Positions 15,589 through 22,228 of a DNA stretch of 22,228 nucleotides are shown in pieces. How positions within the stretch are numbered: the stretch's first letter is position 1; each line of letters begins with the position of its first letter. Below the pieces are notes generated by a model. It saw only the letters and a list, made by a program, of their open reading frames with translations, did not search any database and was not told the DNA's origin. A program made the translations under genes and the position numbers. This DNA is from Phormidesmis priestleyi (GTDB taxonomy: Bacteria; Cyanobacteriota; Cyanobacteriia; Phormidesmidales; Phormidesmidaceae), in contig QBMP01000022.1 in the NCBI GenBank assembly GCA_003242115.1, positions 3,998 to 26,225 on the forward strand. Direction: 5' to 3'.

Positions 15589-15759
15589 GTGAAACGTTTT
15601 TTGATTGCTAATCTGTTTTTGCTTCTCTCTGCGGCAGCGATCGCGCCTGCCGCTATGGCCCAAAACCCAAGCCATAGCTCAGCGACCGATCGCAATGGCG
15701 ATGGTGTTGTCAGCATACAAGAGGTACGCCTTCACTATTTGGACTACAGCACGAAGTAA
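15589..15759 (+). CDS. 56-aa periplasmic single EF-hand protein
   Basis: Starts at GTG 15589 with AAGGA eight bases upstream and ends at TAA 15757-15759. Residues 1-24 are a clean Sec signal peptide (MKRFLIANLFLLLSAAAIAP...AMA-Q). The mature peptide is about 32 residues and contains one canonical EF-hand loop, DRNGDGVVSIQE, with ligands at positions 1, 3, 5, 9 and 12 (D, N, D, S, E), then VRLHYLDYSTK. A lone loop would need to dimerise or pair with another protein to bind Ca2+ well; the only other possible metal ligands are two His. Its position between the ATPase and the RND genes and the operator-like box 63 bases upstream place it in the metal regulon. Small EF-hand proteins do occur in metal-resistance loci, but the role is unproven. 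Confidence 0.75.
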   Translation: MKRFLIANLFLLLSAAAIAPAAMAQNPSHSSATDRNGDGVVSIQEVRLHYLDYSTK

Positions 15760-15842
15760 ACGCTTGAGCGATTAAGTTCGCTGCTTGTTTATCCATGCAA
15801 TACTTATTGAGATCTGATTTAGATAGATTTCAATGAACTCAA

Positions 15843-15880
15843 AAGTGCTTTTGGATTCTTCAGTTAATCCAAGAGCACTT
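15843..15880. terminator. Hairpin after the EF-hand gene
   Basis: AAGTGCTTTTGGATT (15843-15857) and AATCCAAGAGCACTT (15866-15880) pair over 15 positions, 14 Watson-Crick and one G-U in RNA, with an 8-base loop. There is no U-tract after it on the plus strand. It may terminate or attenuate between the EF-hand gene and the RND genes. Confidence 0.55.
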
Positions 15881-15946
15881 CGTGGTGTGCATACAAATAG
15901 CGCGAATACAGATCAAATACTGTTGCGATCGCTATAGCCAGTTTAA

Positions 15947-15963
15947 TTTCATCCTGATTTCAC
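15947..15963 (+). promoter_or_regulatory. Candidate metal-response operator box 4 (TTTCAT-N5-TTTCAC)
   Basis: TTTCAT-CCTGA-TTTCAC, ending 64 bases before the RND adaptor start, almost the same distance as box 3 from its gene. An inverted half-site ATGAAA follows at 15970-15975. Confidence 0.6.
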
Positions 15964-16027
15964 ATTTATATGAAACTATGAGCGGACAGATAAAATTTTG
16001 CACTTTACTCAGCAAGTAGAATTGCCC

Positions 16028-17686
16028 ATGCCCCCCCAGCTCAACTGTCGATGCGGCTCCTCTTTTTATAGGCTTTCTGGAACACTCTTAAGTTTGCTGT
16101 TGCTAGCCATACCTGCTACTGCGCTGGCTCATGCGGGTCATGGCAATGAATTTCAAGGCAGTTCAGGGGCCACCTCAGCAGACAGTATTCAAGTGGATGC
16201 CGAAACCGCAGAGCGGATTGGGCTAAAGGTAGAGCCAGTCACCCTCAGGCGTTTGGCCTTTGGCACTCAAGTGACCGGGCAGATTGAGACTGCACCTAGT
16301 CGCAGAGTAGAGGTGACTAATCCTGCGGGCGGCAAAGTTGTACAGCTATTTGCGCAGCCGGGAGATAGCGTACAGCAGGGAGAGGCGCTAGCTGTTATCA
16401 CCAGCGGTGAACTAGCAGAGCTACGGGTGAGTGCATTGGATCGCCGCGCCGAGGCGACGGGCACTGTGCAAGTAGCGCAGACGAATTTACAGCTTGCACA
16501 GCAGACCTATGCCCGCCAGCAGCAGATTGCTCAAACTTCAATAGCGCAAGCACAAACAGAACTGAGAGTAGCGCAAGAACAGTACGACCGCGATCGCGAA
16601 CTGACCGCAAAAGGGGCGCTCGCCAGACGAGACCTTTTGGAGTCAGAAGCGCATTTAGCAGAGGCGAGAAAAGCTTTGACAGGGGCGCAGAGCCGATTAG
16701 ATGTGCTGGATGCAGGTGCTGAGAGAGATCGCGCTCAAACCACCCTACAGGTCGCTCAATCTCGCGCTGAGCTAAGCACCACAACCTACGACACCCGCCT
16801 TCAGCAGCTTGGGGCAAACGCCAACGAAGACGGCACTATCACCATTACCGCACCAATTTCGGGACGAATCGCCGATAGAGAAGTGTCATTGGGGCAGTCA
16901 TCTGAGGATGCTGGCTCGGCGCTGATGACGATCATTGACGATCGCACGGTGCTAGCAACTGCTAACGTCTACGAGAAAGATTTACAGCAAATTGCCATCG
17001 GTCAGTCCGTAAGGGTGAAGGTAGCGGGCTTGCCAGATCGGACTTTTTCAGGAGAAGTGACGCTAGTAGGGGCGGTCGTAGAAGGTGATACTCGAGTCAT
17101 TCCGGTCAAGGCCGAAATTGAGAATTCTGACGGGGCGCTGAAGCCAGGGATGTTTGCCGAAATTGAAGTCGTAAATAAGAGTAGCTCAGCACCTGTTTTG
17201 GCGGTGCCGCAATCGGCCCTGACCGAAGTTAAAGGACAGCAGGTGGTGTATGTGCAAAATGGCGGAGGCTATCAGCCCGTAGAGGTGACCCTAGGAAAGA
17301 CGGCAGGAGACTGGGTGGAAGTGAAGAGCGGTGTCTTTGAAGGCGATCGCATTGTGACGCAGCGGGTAGCACAGCTCTACGCTCAGTCGCTGCGCGGTGG
17401 GGGCGAAACCGAAGCAGCGGTAGACGAAGTAGAGATCGCTGATAGTTCCAGTTTACCGTGGTGGGTAATGCTACCCGTTGGCGGTGTGATCGCAGCCGGT
17501 GCTTTTTGGATAGGTCGCCGGTCGCAAAAAGAATCTGTTCCTTCACTCACAGCCGGACTAGCAGTAGATCCATCTCACCTTGGCTCCTCTTCGTCTGTGC
17601 CAGATATTAGACCAAATATTATGCCAAGTATTAGATCTAATCGAACGGTCGCTAACGAGCAACCGCAATCGTCCGATCAGGGCTAA
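16028..17686 (+). CDS. RND efflux periplasmic adaptor (CusB/CzcB family)
   Basis: A 552-residue membrane-fusion protein that would link an RND pump to an outer-membrane channel. From ATG 16028 it has a Sec signal peptide (LLSLLLLAIPATALAHAGHG); TTG 15998 is an alternative but unlikely start. After the signal comes HAGHGNEF, a small His cluster. The order is then a barrel-sandwich half (VTGQIETAPSRRVEVTNPAGGKVVQLFAQPGDSV), a long alpha-hairpin rich in Gln, Ala and Arg (about 150-270, QVAQTNLQLAQQTYARQQQ), the second lipoyl half (ITAPISGRIADREVSLGQSS), beta-barrel and membrane-proximal domains. An extra C-terminal transmembrane helix (WWVMLPVGGVIAAGAFWIG) and a 50-residue tail follow, unlike E. 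coli CusB. It is 84 bases upstream of the pump gene and in the same orientation. Confidence 0.9.
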   Translation: MPPQLNCRCGSSFYRLSGTLLSLLLLAIPATALAHAGHGNEFQGSSGATSADSIQVDAETAERIGLKVEPVTLRRLAFGTQVTGQIETAPSRRVEVTNPAGGKVVQLFAQPGDSVQQGEALAVITSGELAELRVSALDRRAEATGTVQVAQTNLQLAQQTYARQQQIAQTSIAQAQTELRVAQEQYDRDRELTAKGALARRDLLESEAHLAEARKALTGAQSRLDVLDAGAERDRAQTTLQVAQSRAELSTTTYDTRLQQLGANANEDGTITITAPISGRIADREVSLGQSSEDAGSALMTIIDDRTVLATANVYEKDLQQIAIGQSVRVKVAGLPDRTFSGEVTLVGAVVEGDTRVIPVKAEIENSDGALKPGMFAEIEVVNKSSSAPVLAVPQSALTEVKGQQVVYVQNGGGYQPVEVTLGKTAGDWVEVKSGVFEGDRIVTQRVAQLYAQSLRGGGETEAAVDEVEIADSSSLPWWVMLPVGGVIAAGAFWIGRRSQKESVPSLTAGLAVDPSHLGSSSSVPDIRPNIMPSIRSNRTVANEQPQSSDQG

Positions 17687-17770
17687 GCGAACTAAATTCA
17701 GGCCGATTTCAGAATTCATCTCATTTCCTTTTACAGCCGCCACTTGCTGTCAGCAGGCGATCGCTAAACT

Positions 17771-20700
17771 ATGCTCAACTCAATTTTGAAATGGTCGATT
17801 GTTCAGCGCTGGCTGGTGGTGATCGGGGCGGTGCTGGTGACGGTGCTGGGCATTTACAACCTCACCCAAATGCCGCTAGATGTGTTTCCTGATTTTGCCC
17901 CGCCGCAGGTCGAAATTCAGACCGAGGCTCCTGGCTTAGCGCCCGAAGAAGTCGAATCGTTGATTACCCTGCCGATTGAAAGTGCGGTAAATGGCACCCC
18001 CGGCGTAGAAACGGTGCGGTCGTCTTCGGCGGTGAGTATATCGGTGGTGAAGGTTATTTTTGGCTGGGGCACTGATGTGTATCAGGCCAGACAGCTCGTA
18101 GCAGAACGTCTACAGCAAGTACAAGATAAGCTACCAGAGGGCGTCGGCACCCCGCAAATCGCGCCGGTTTCGTCCCCGATTGGCACGATTTTGATGTATG
18201 CCCTCACGCCGCAAACGACCTCTTTGATGGAAGTGCGGCGACTGGTTGATCGCGATGTCACCAACCGACTGCTGGCGGTGCCTGGGGTGTCTCAGGTGAT
18301 TGCCTACGGGGGCGATGTAAGGCAGTATCAGGTATTGGTTGATCCGGCCAAGCTGGTGGCCTTTAACGTTTCGCTGCAAGCGGTGACCGAAGCGGCGGCG
18401 GCGGCCAATGTCAATGCGGCTGGCGGCTTCCTGACCACGCCCGATCAGGAGATGATTATTCGCGGCGTAGGACGGCTCACGTCAATTGATGAGCTAGGAG
18501 AATCTGTGATTCCGGGTCGCGATGGCCCGCCCGTGTTGCTGCGCGATGTGGCCCAGGTGTCTGTGGGGGCAGCGCTGAAGCGGGGCGATGGCAGTTTTAA
18601 TGGCGATCGCGCCGTAATCATCGTGGTGAATAAGCAGCCGCTAAACGACACACCCACCGTTACGCAAGCTGTTGAGCAGGCAATGGCCGAGGTCAAAAGC
18701 GTTTTGCCTGAAGACGTGACGGTAACAGAAACGTTTCGACAGGAGAACTTCATTGAAGCTTCGATTGAAAATGTGCTGGGTTCCCTGCGAGATGGCATCA
18801 TCATTGTCTCGATCATTCTGTTGTTGTTTTTGATGAACTGGCGCACCGCCGTCATCACTCTCAGCGCGATTCCCCTGTCGATTTTGGTTGGCATGATGAT
18901 TTTGAACGCCTTTGGTCAGGGCATTAACACTATGACCTTGGGCGGTCTAGCCGTGGCGATTGGCTCGGTTGTAGATGATTCCATTGTTGACATGGAAAAT
19001 GCCTATCGAGGACTGCGGCAAAATCAGCTAGCGGGTACGCCAGAGCATCCGTTCAAAGTGGTGTACCGAACCTCTGTAGAAGTGCGAGTCAGCGTCCTTT
19101 TTTCGACGGTGATTATTGCGGTGATATTCGCGCCTATTTTTAGCTTAGTCGGCGTGGAAGGTCGAATTTTTGCCCCGATGGGCGTGGCTTATTTGGTGTC
19201 TATTTTTGCCTCTACCGCTGTGGCAATGACCCTATCGCCTGCCCTGTGCGCCATTCTGTTGGCCAACCGACCGCTTCCCAGCGATGAGACCTGGGTGAGC
19301 GCTTTTGTGCAACGGCTGTATCGCCCTATGCTCGGAGTGGTGATGCGGCGAGCCAAGGTCGTGCTGATGATTGCTGGGGCTTCATTAGTGGCCGCTCTAA
19401 TCATGTTTTCTAGTCTAGGGCGCGTGTTTTTGCCCGAGTTTCAAGAGCCTTCCCTGGTGAATGCCATGCTACTTTATCCAGGAGTTTCGCTAGAAGCTAC
19501 GAACCAGTCTGGGCTGGCTATGCAGTCGGCCTTAAAGGACGATCCGCGATTTGAGACAGTGCAGCTACGCGCCGGACGTGCGCCCGGAGATGCCGATGCA
19601 GGTGGCGTCAACTTAGGCCACTTAGATATAGAACTCAGCCCCATAGGATTAGCAGATCGAGAGGCGTCGATTGAGAAAATCCGCGAGGAATTTGCGCGGA
19701 TTCCAGGGATTGCGCCCAGTATTGGCGGGTTTATTTCGCACCGGATGGATGAGGTGCTTTCTGGGGTGAGAAGTGCGATCGCCATCAAAATTTTCGGCCC
19801 CGATCTAGACGAACTCCGCTCTATCGGTAGCGAAGTAGAAACCGCCATTCGAGAGATTGATGGCCTCGTCGATCTTCAGCTAGAGCCTCAAGTTCCCATT
19901 CGCCAAGTGCAAATTCAGTTTGATCGCGCTGCCGCCGCCCGCTATGGCCTCACCGTCGGCCAAATCTCCGAGATTGTTGAAACCGCGCTCAACGGTCGTG
20001 TGGTTTCTCAGGTGCTAGAGCAACAGCAGCTCTTTGATCTGCTAGTTTGGCTGGAAGACGGGGCCAGGAACAACTTAGAGACGATTCAAAATCTGCTGAT
20101 TGATACGCCAACCGGCCAAAGGATTCCCCTAGCCCAGGTCGCCCAGGTTGAGTATGGGACAGGCCCAAACACGATTAACCGTGAGAATGTTTCGCGCTTG
20201 ATTGTGGTGTCTGCAAACGTGGCCGGACGAGATTTAGGCTCTGTTGTAGACGACATTCAGGCTAAAGTAAGCGAGACGATTCCGCTGCCCTCTGGCTACT
20301 TTATTCAATATGGAGGACAGTTTGAATCAGAGCAGCGAGCCAGTCATAATCTCCTAGTTTTTGGAGGACTAGCCCTGGTACTCATTTCAGTGCTGATGTA
20401 CTTCGCCGTCAAATCATTAGCTGGCGTGGTGATGATTATGATCAACCTGCCACTTGCTCTGGTCGGCGGCATCTTTTCGATTGCGCTCGGCGGCGGTATT
20501 GTCTCGGTGGCCTCACTGGTCGGCTTCATTACCCTGTTTGGGGTAGCCACTCGCAACGGCCTGCTGCTAGTAGATAATTACAATACCAAGCTAGCAAAGG
20601 GAATGCCACTTCAGGAAGTGATTGTCGAAGGCTCAATGGAACGACTCGTGGCCATTTTGATGACGGCGCTGACGTCGGCCTTGGGCATGGTTCCCCTGGT

Positions 20701-20908
20701 GATTGGTAACGGGGCTGGAAAAGAGATTTTGCAACCTTTGGCAGTCGTGGTGCTAGGGGGCTTGGTGACATCCACAGCGCTTACCCTGCTGGTGTTACCG
20801 GCACTTTATGCGCTGTTTGGCAAATATCTAGTTGCCAAACCAGCAGCTACTTCTGTTCAAGGCGAGGTCTTATGGGATGTTTCGCCTGAGGAGGCTTCAG
20901 CGATTTGA
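17771..20908 (+). CDS. Heavy-metal RND efflux pump (CzcA/CusA family)
   Basis: A 1045-residue proton-driven inner-membrane pump of normal family length: TM1 (WLVVIGAVLVTVLGIYNL), VFPDFAPPQVEIQTEAPG, large periplasmic loop, six-helix block, second loop and second block. The proton relay segment VVDDSIVDMENAYRGL has acidic residues at 402, 403, 407 and 409. In the second periplasmic loop, HRMDEVLSGVR (from His657) aligns with CzcA RFNELIAGVR and CusA RIDMLATGIK; here Glu661 sits where CusA has a metal-binding Met (Met672, from memory). That leans toward the CzcA-like divalent type, although the neighbouring genes point to copper or silver. The substrate therefore remains open. Translation starts at ATG 17771; the gene overlaps nothing and is followed by the YtkA-like lipoprotein. 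Confidence 0.92.
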   Translation: MLNSILKWSIVQRWLVVIGAVLVTVLGIYNLTQMPLDVFPDFAPPQVEIQTEAPGLAPEEVESLITLPIESAVNGTPGVETVRSSSAVSISVVKVIFGWGTDVYQARQLVAERLQQVQDKLPEGVGTPQIAPVSSPIGTILMYALTPQTTSLMEVRRLVDRDVTNRLLAVPGVSQVIAYGGDVRQYQVLVDPAKLVAFNVSLQAVTEAAAAANVNAAGGFLTTPDQEMIIRGVGRLTSIDELGESVIPGRDGPPVLLRDVAQVSVGAALKRGDGSFNGDRAVIIVVNKQPLNDTPTVTQAVEQAMAEVKSVLPEDVTVTETFRQENFIEASIENVLGSLRDGIIIVSIILLLFLMNWRTAVITLSAIPLSILVGMMILNAFGQGINTMTLGGLAVAIGSVVDDSIVDMENAYRGLRQNQLAGTPEHPFKVVYRTSVEVRVSVLFSTVIIAVIFAPIFSLVGVEGRIFAPMGVAYLVSIFASTAVAMTLSPALCAILLANRPLPSDETWVSAFVQRLYRPMLGVVMRRAKVVLMIAGASLVAALIMFSSLGRVFLPEFQEPSLVNAMLLYPGVSLEATNQSGLAMQSALKDDPRFETVQLRAGRAPGDADAGGVNLGHLDIELSPIGLADREASIEKIREEFARIPGIAPSIGGFISHRMDEVLSGVRSAIAIKIFGPDLDELRSIGSEVETAIREIDGLVDLQLEPQVPIRQVQIQFDRAAAARYGLTVGQISEIVETALNGRVVSQVLEQQQLFDLLVWLEDGARNNLETIQNLLIDTPTGQRIPLAQVAQVEYGTGPNTINRENVSRLIVVSANVAGRDLGSVVDDIQAKVSETIPLPSGYFIQYGGQFESEQRASHNLLVFGGLALVLISVLMYFAVKSLAGVVMIMINLPLALVGGIFSIALGGGIVSVASLVGFITLFGVATRNGLLLVDNYNTKLAKGMPLQEVIVEGSMERLVAILMTALTSALGMVPLVIGNGAGKEILQPLAVVVLGGLVTSTALTLLVLPALYALFGKYLVAKPAATSVQGEVLWDVSPEEASAI

Positions 20909-21018
20909 GGTTGCTGAATAGAATAAAGATGAGGAGGTACTTCTACTCTGAATCTGCTGTAAAGTCTATTTCCGCTCGTCATCTAATAAACACGTTTTTA
21001 CTGAAAAAGAGAGAATTT

Positions 21019-21495
21019 ATGAAACTGAATCGATCTATGGTTGCCGTCCTTGCCAGCGCAAGTCTGTTGGTGTTGACCGGCTGTGGCAGCAGTGGCGATA
21101 CGACTGCTGAAGTTGACCCTAGCCCAACCAGCGCGGAAAGCCCGGTGGCGGAAACTTCTGAACCAGCAGCAGATACTGAAGCGAAACAGGGCGGTCAGGT
21201 TGTTGAAGTTGGCGCATACCATTTGGAACTGGTGCCTGAGTTAGAAGCAGATGGCACCCATGTGGATCTGTACTTACAGCAAGGAGACAGTCATGAACCC
21301 ATTCCCGATGCTCAGGTCACTGCCCAAGTAGATCTTCCTGATGGGACTCAACAGTCACTAGAGATGGACTACGATGCTGAAGGCGAACACTACGTTGCGC
21401 TCTTGCCCAGCAATGCGGCAGGAGAATACAAAGTAGCTATTTTGTCCGATATCAACGGAGAGAAGGTTAACGGGCGCTTCAGTTTTAGCAGGTAG
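21019..21495 (+). CDS. YtkA-like domain lipoprotein
   Basis: A 158-residue lipoprotein from ATG 21019 with AGAGAG upstream; a longer frame from TTG 20905 has no signal-like start and is rejected. The signal MVAVLASASLLVLTGC has a good lipobox LTGC (Cys22). Residues 23-60 are an Asp/Glu/Ser/Pro-rich linker. About 62-158 is a beta-sandwich resembling the YtkA/FixH-like family: VGAYHLELVPELEADGTHVDLYL, DAQVTAQVDLPDGTQQSLEM, YVALLPSNAAGEYKVAILSD. It is the third gene after the RND adaptor and pump, as small periplasmic proteins often are (compare the third gene of Synechocystis copBAC). A role as a periplasmic metal-binding or pump-accessory protein is inferred from context only. Confidence 0.8.
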   Translation: MKLNRSMVAVLASASLLVLTGCGSSGDTTAEVDPSPTSAESPVAETSEPAADTEAKQGGQVVEVGAYHLELVPELEADGTHVDLYLQQGDSHEPIPDAQVTAQVDLPDGTQQSLEMDYDAEGEHYVALLPSNAAGEYKVAILSDINGEKVNGRFSFSR

Positions 21496-21511
21496 TTATC
21501 TACCATACCGA

Positions 21512-21551
21512 TGAGAAGGGAATGGCGTTGTCACTGACCAGTCCCTTCTCA
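21512..21551. terminator. Hairpin between convergent lipoprotein and DUF305 genes
   Basis: TGAGAAGGGA (21512-21521) and TCCCTTCTCA (21542-21551) form a perfect 10-base-pair stem with a 20-base loop that can pair further (TGG/CCA). It lies in the 73-base gap between two genes that face each other. No U-tract; likely a shared bidirectional terminator or mRNA end. A smaller hairpin GGTAG-TTAT-CTACC (21491-21504) includes the lipoprotein stop codon. Confidence 0.6.
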
Positions 21552-21568
21552 CAGCGTAAGCTTAGGCG

Positions 21569-22099
21569 CTATTGGCCGTACCAGTCTTTTTTCCACTGAT
21601 TCATCAGATCAATTTCTGCCTGCTGGGTTCTGAGGATGTCGTTAGAAACCTGTTGTATTTCAGGGCGATCGCTATTCTTCAGCGCTTCCTTTGCCATCAC
21701 TAAAGCGCCGTCGTGGTGAGGAATCATGCCGTTGATAAAGCGCAGGTCAAACTCGTCGTCTGCTTTACCCAAATCGCCATCCATGCGCATACTCGATTGC
21801 ATCTCGGAAGACATTTCCATCGTGTGTCCCATTTGAGCATCGTACATAATGGGGTCGGCGCTAGCCTGTGGATACCATGTCTGCCGCCAAGTCTGCATTC
21901 GAGAAATTTCACTTTCTTGAGCTTTAATAATGTTTTGTGCTAGCTCTTTGACTTCGGGGCGCTGAGAGTTTTGTAGGGCAGAGTTAGCCATAGTAATGGC
22001 CCCTTGGTGATGCAAGATCATCCCATCAATAAAGCGCAGGTCAAACTCATCATCTTTAGGGCCAAGATTCATCGTCATCGCATGATCCGGCATCGACAT
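21569..22099 (-). CDS. Two-repeat DUF305 (CopM-like) copper-binding protein, N-terminus disturbed
   Basis: Two DUF305 repeats of about 62 residues. Repeat 1: DDEFDLRFIDGMILHHQGA to WRQTWYP. Repeat 2: DDEFDLRFINGMIPHHDGA to WKKDWYG. Each has the HH pair, ExxxM motifs and a closing tryptophan. The linker is Met-rich (MGHTMEMSSEMQSSMRM). DUF305 helices bind Cu(I)/Ag(I) through Met and His; Synechocystis CopM is such a protein. The frame is open upstream of ATG 22099 to codon 22177 and encodes VAGC, a lipobox, then a Ser/Pro/Thr linker, but TAG 22178-22180 stands directly before it and no start codon precedes the lipobox. So the signal peptide appears lost, or the true start is altered by a frameshift. 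Read from 22099 the product would be cytoplasmic. It faces the RND gene group. Confidence 0.82.
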   Translation of the reverse strand: MSMPDHAMTMNLGPKDDEFDLRFIDGMILHHQGAITMANSALQNSQRPEVKELAQNIIKAQESEISRMQTWRQTWYPQASADPIMYDAQMGHTMEMSSEMQSSMRMDGDLGKADDEFDLRFINGMIPHHDGALVMAKEALKNSDRPEIQQVSNDILRTQQAEIDLMNQWKKDWYGQ

Positions 22100-22177
22100 A
22101 CTGTTACCTACAGGCGTAGACTGCTCTGGCGTTTGAGAAACCGAATTAGAAGGACTAGAAGGACTGCATCCAGCTAC

Positions 22178-22228
22178 CTAAGTTTTGCCCAAATTAACGG
22201 CAACATGCTCAGGTTCTAGCAGTTTCGA
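22178..22228 (-). CDS. Possible 3' end of another gene, cut by window edge
   Basis: The same frame that holds the DUF305 lipobox is open from the window edge to TAG 22178 and reads SKLLEPEHVAVNLGKT. It is hydrophilic and does not look like a signal peptide, so it may be the C-terminus of a preceding minus-strand gene. Only 16 codons are visible and nothing is recognised. Confidence 0.22.
   Translation of the reverse strand, partial: SKLLEPEHVAVNLGKT

Noticed and set aside
18445..18894. 149-codon minus-strand frame inside the RND pump
   Set aside because: Opposite a fully conserved pump segment, Ser/Thr/Arg-rich as expected from antisense of this gene.
1..22228. Insertion sequences or integrase/attachment sites bordering the metal island
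   Set aside because: No transposase or integrase frame and no tRNA gene were seen, and no flanking direct repeats could be matched by eye, so transfer of the island is not supported here.

Overview
The window reads as the chromosome, or a large replicon, of a cyanobacterium. The octamer GCGATCGC (the HIP1 repeat typical of many cyanobacteria) recurs inside genes and between them. The gene families also fit: a Uma2/DUF820 endonuclease, a CopM-like DUF305 protein, a bacterial ethylene-receptor-type kinase and PF13668-type ferritin-like proteins. I cannot name the species. No rRNA, tRNA, CRISPR array, transposase or integrase was seen.

Layout. (1) 1-2865: the tail of a DUF697-type membrane protein cut by the window edge, a Uma2-family nuclease and an SF2 helicase with a C-terminal zinc ribbon. 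(2) 3002-4792: a periplasmic L,D-transpeptidase converging on a two-gene unit (a 92-residue unknown and a secreted SH3 protein), with a hairpin between them. (3) 4793-7036: a 476-base regulatory stretch with an 11-base tandem repeat and a perfect palindrome. It is followed by two coupled exported ferritin-like proteins, one Tat-type and one Sec-type, and a clear terminator. (4) 7037-10905: a structured intergenic region, then a two-gene signalling unit. The first gene is a histidine kinase whose sensor keeps the Cu(I)/ethylene-binding residues of plant ETR1. The second is a REC-PAS-GGDEF-EAL regulator predicted to control cyclic di-GMP. (5) 10922-22228: a metal-resistance island, most likely for copper or silver.

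The metal island holds, on the minus strand, a tiny Met-rich membrane protein (not an obvious ORF, 58 aa) overlapping a Tat-exported multicopper oxidase by four bases. A short secreted-protein-like frame lacking a normal start codon follows. Divergently there is a CPH-type (CopB, P1B-3) ATPase broken by a one-base frameshift in the GDGVND hinge. Next come a 56-residue periplasmic EF-hand protein, an RND adaptor, a CzcA/CusA-type RND pump and a YtkA-like lipoprotein. A convergent two-repeat DUF305 (CopM-like) protein closes the island; its lipobox lies just after a stop codon. Cytoplasmic export (ATPase), envelope-spanning export (RND), periplasmic oxidation (multicopper oxidase) and periplasmic binding (DUF305, Met-rich protein) would form a layered defence.

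The least expected signals are two. One is a shared direct repeat, TTTCAY-N5-TTTCAY, present four times and only in front of the metal genes, which looks like the operator of an OmpR/PhoB-type regulator (CopR-like) not encoded in this window. The other is the pairing of an ethylene-receptor-type sensor with a cyclic di-GMP output protein.
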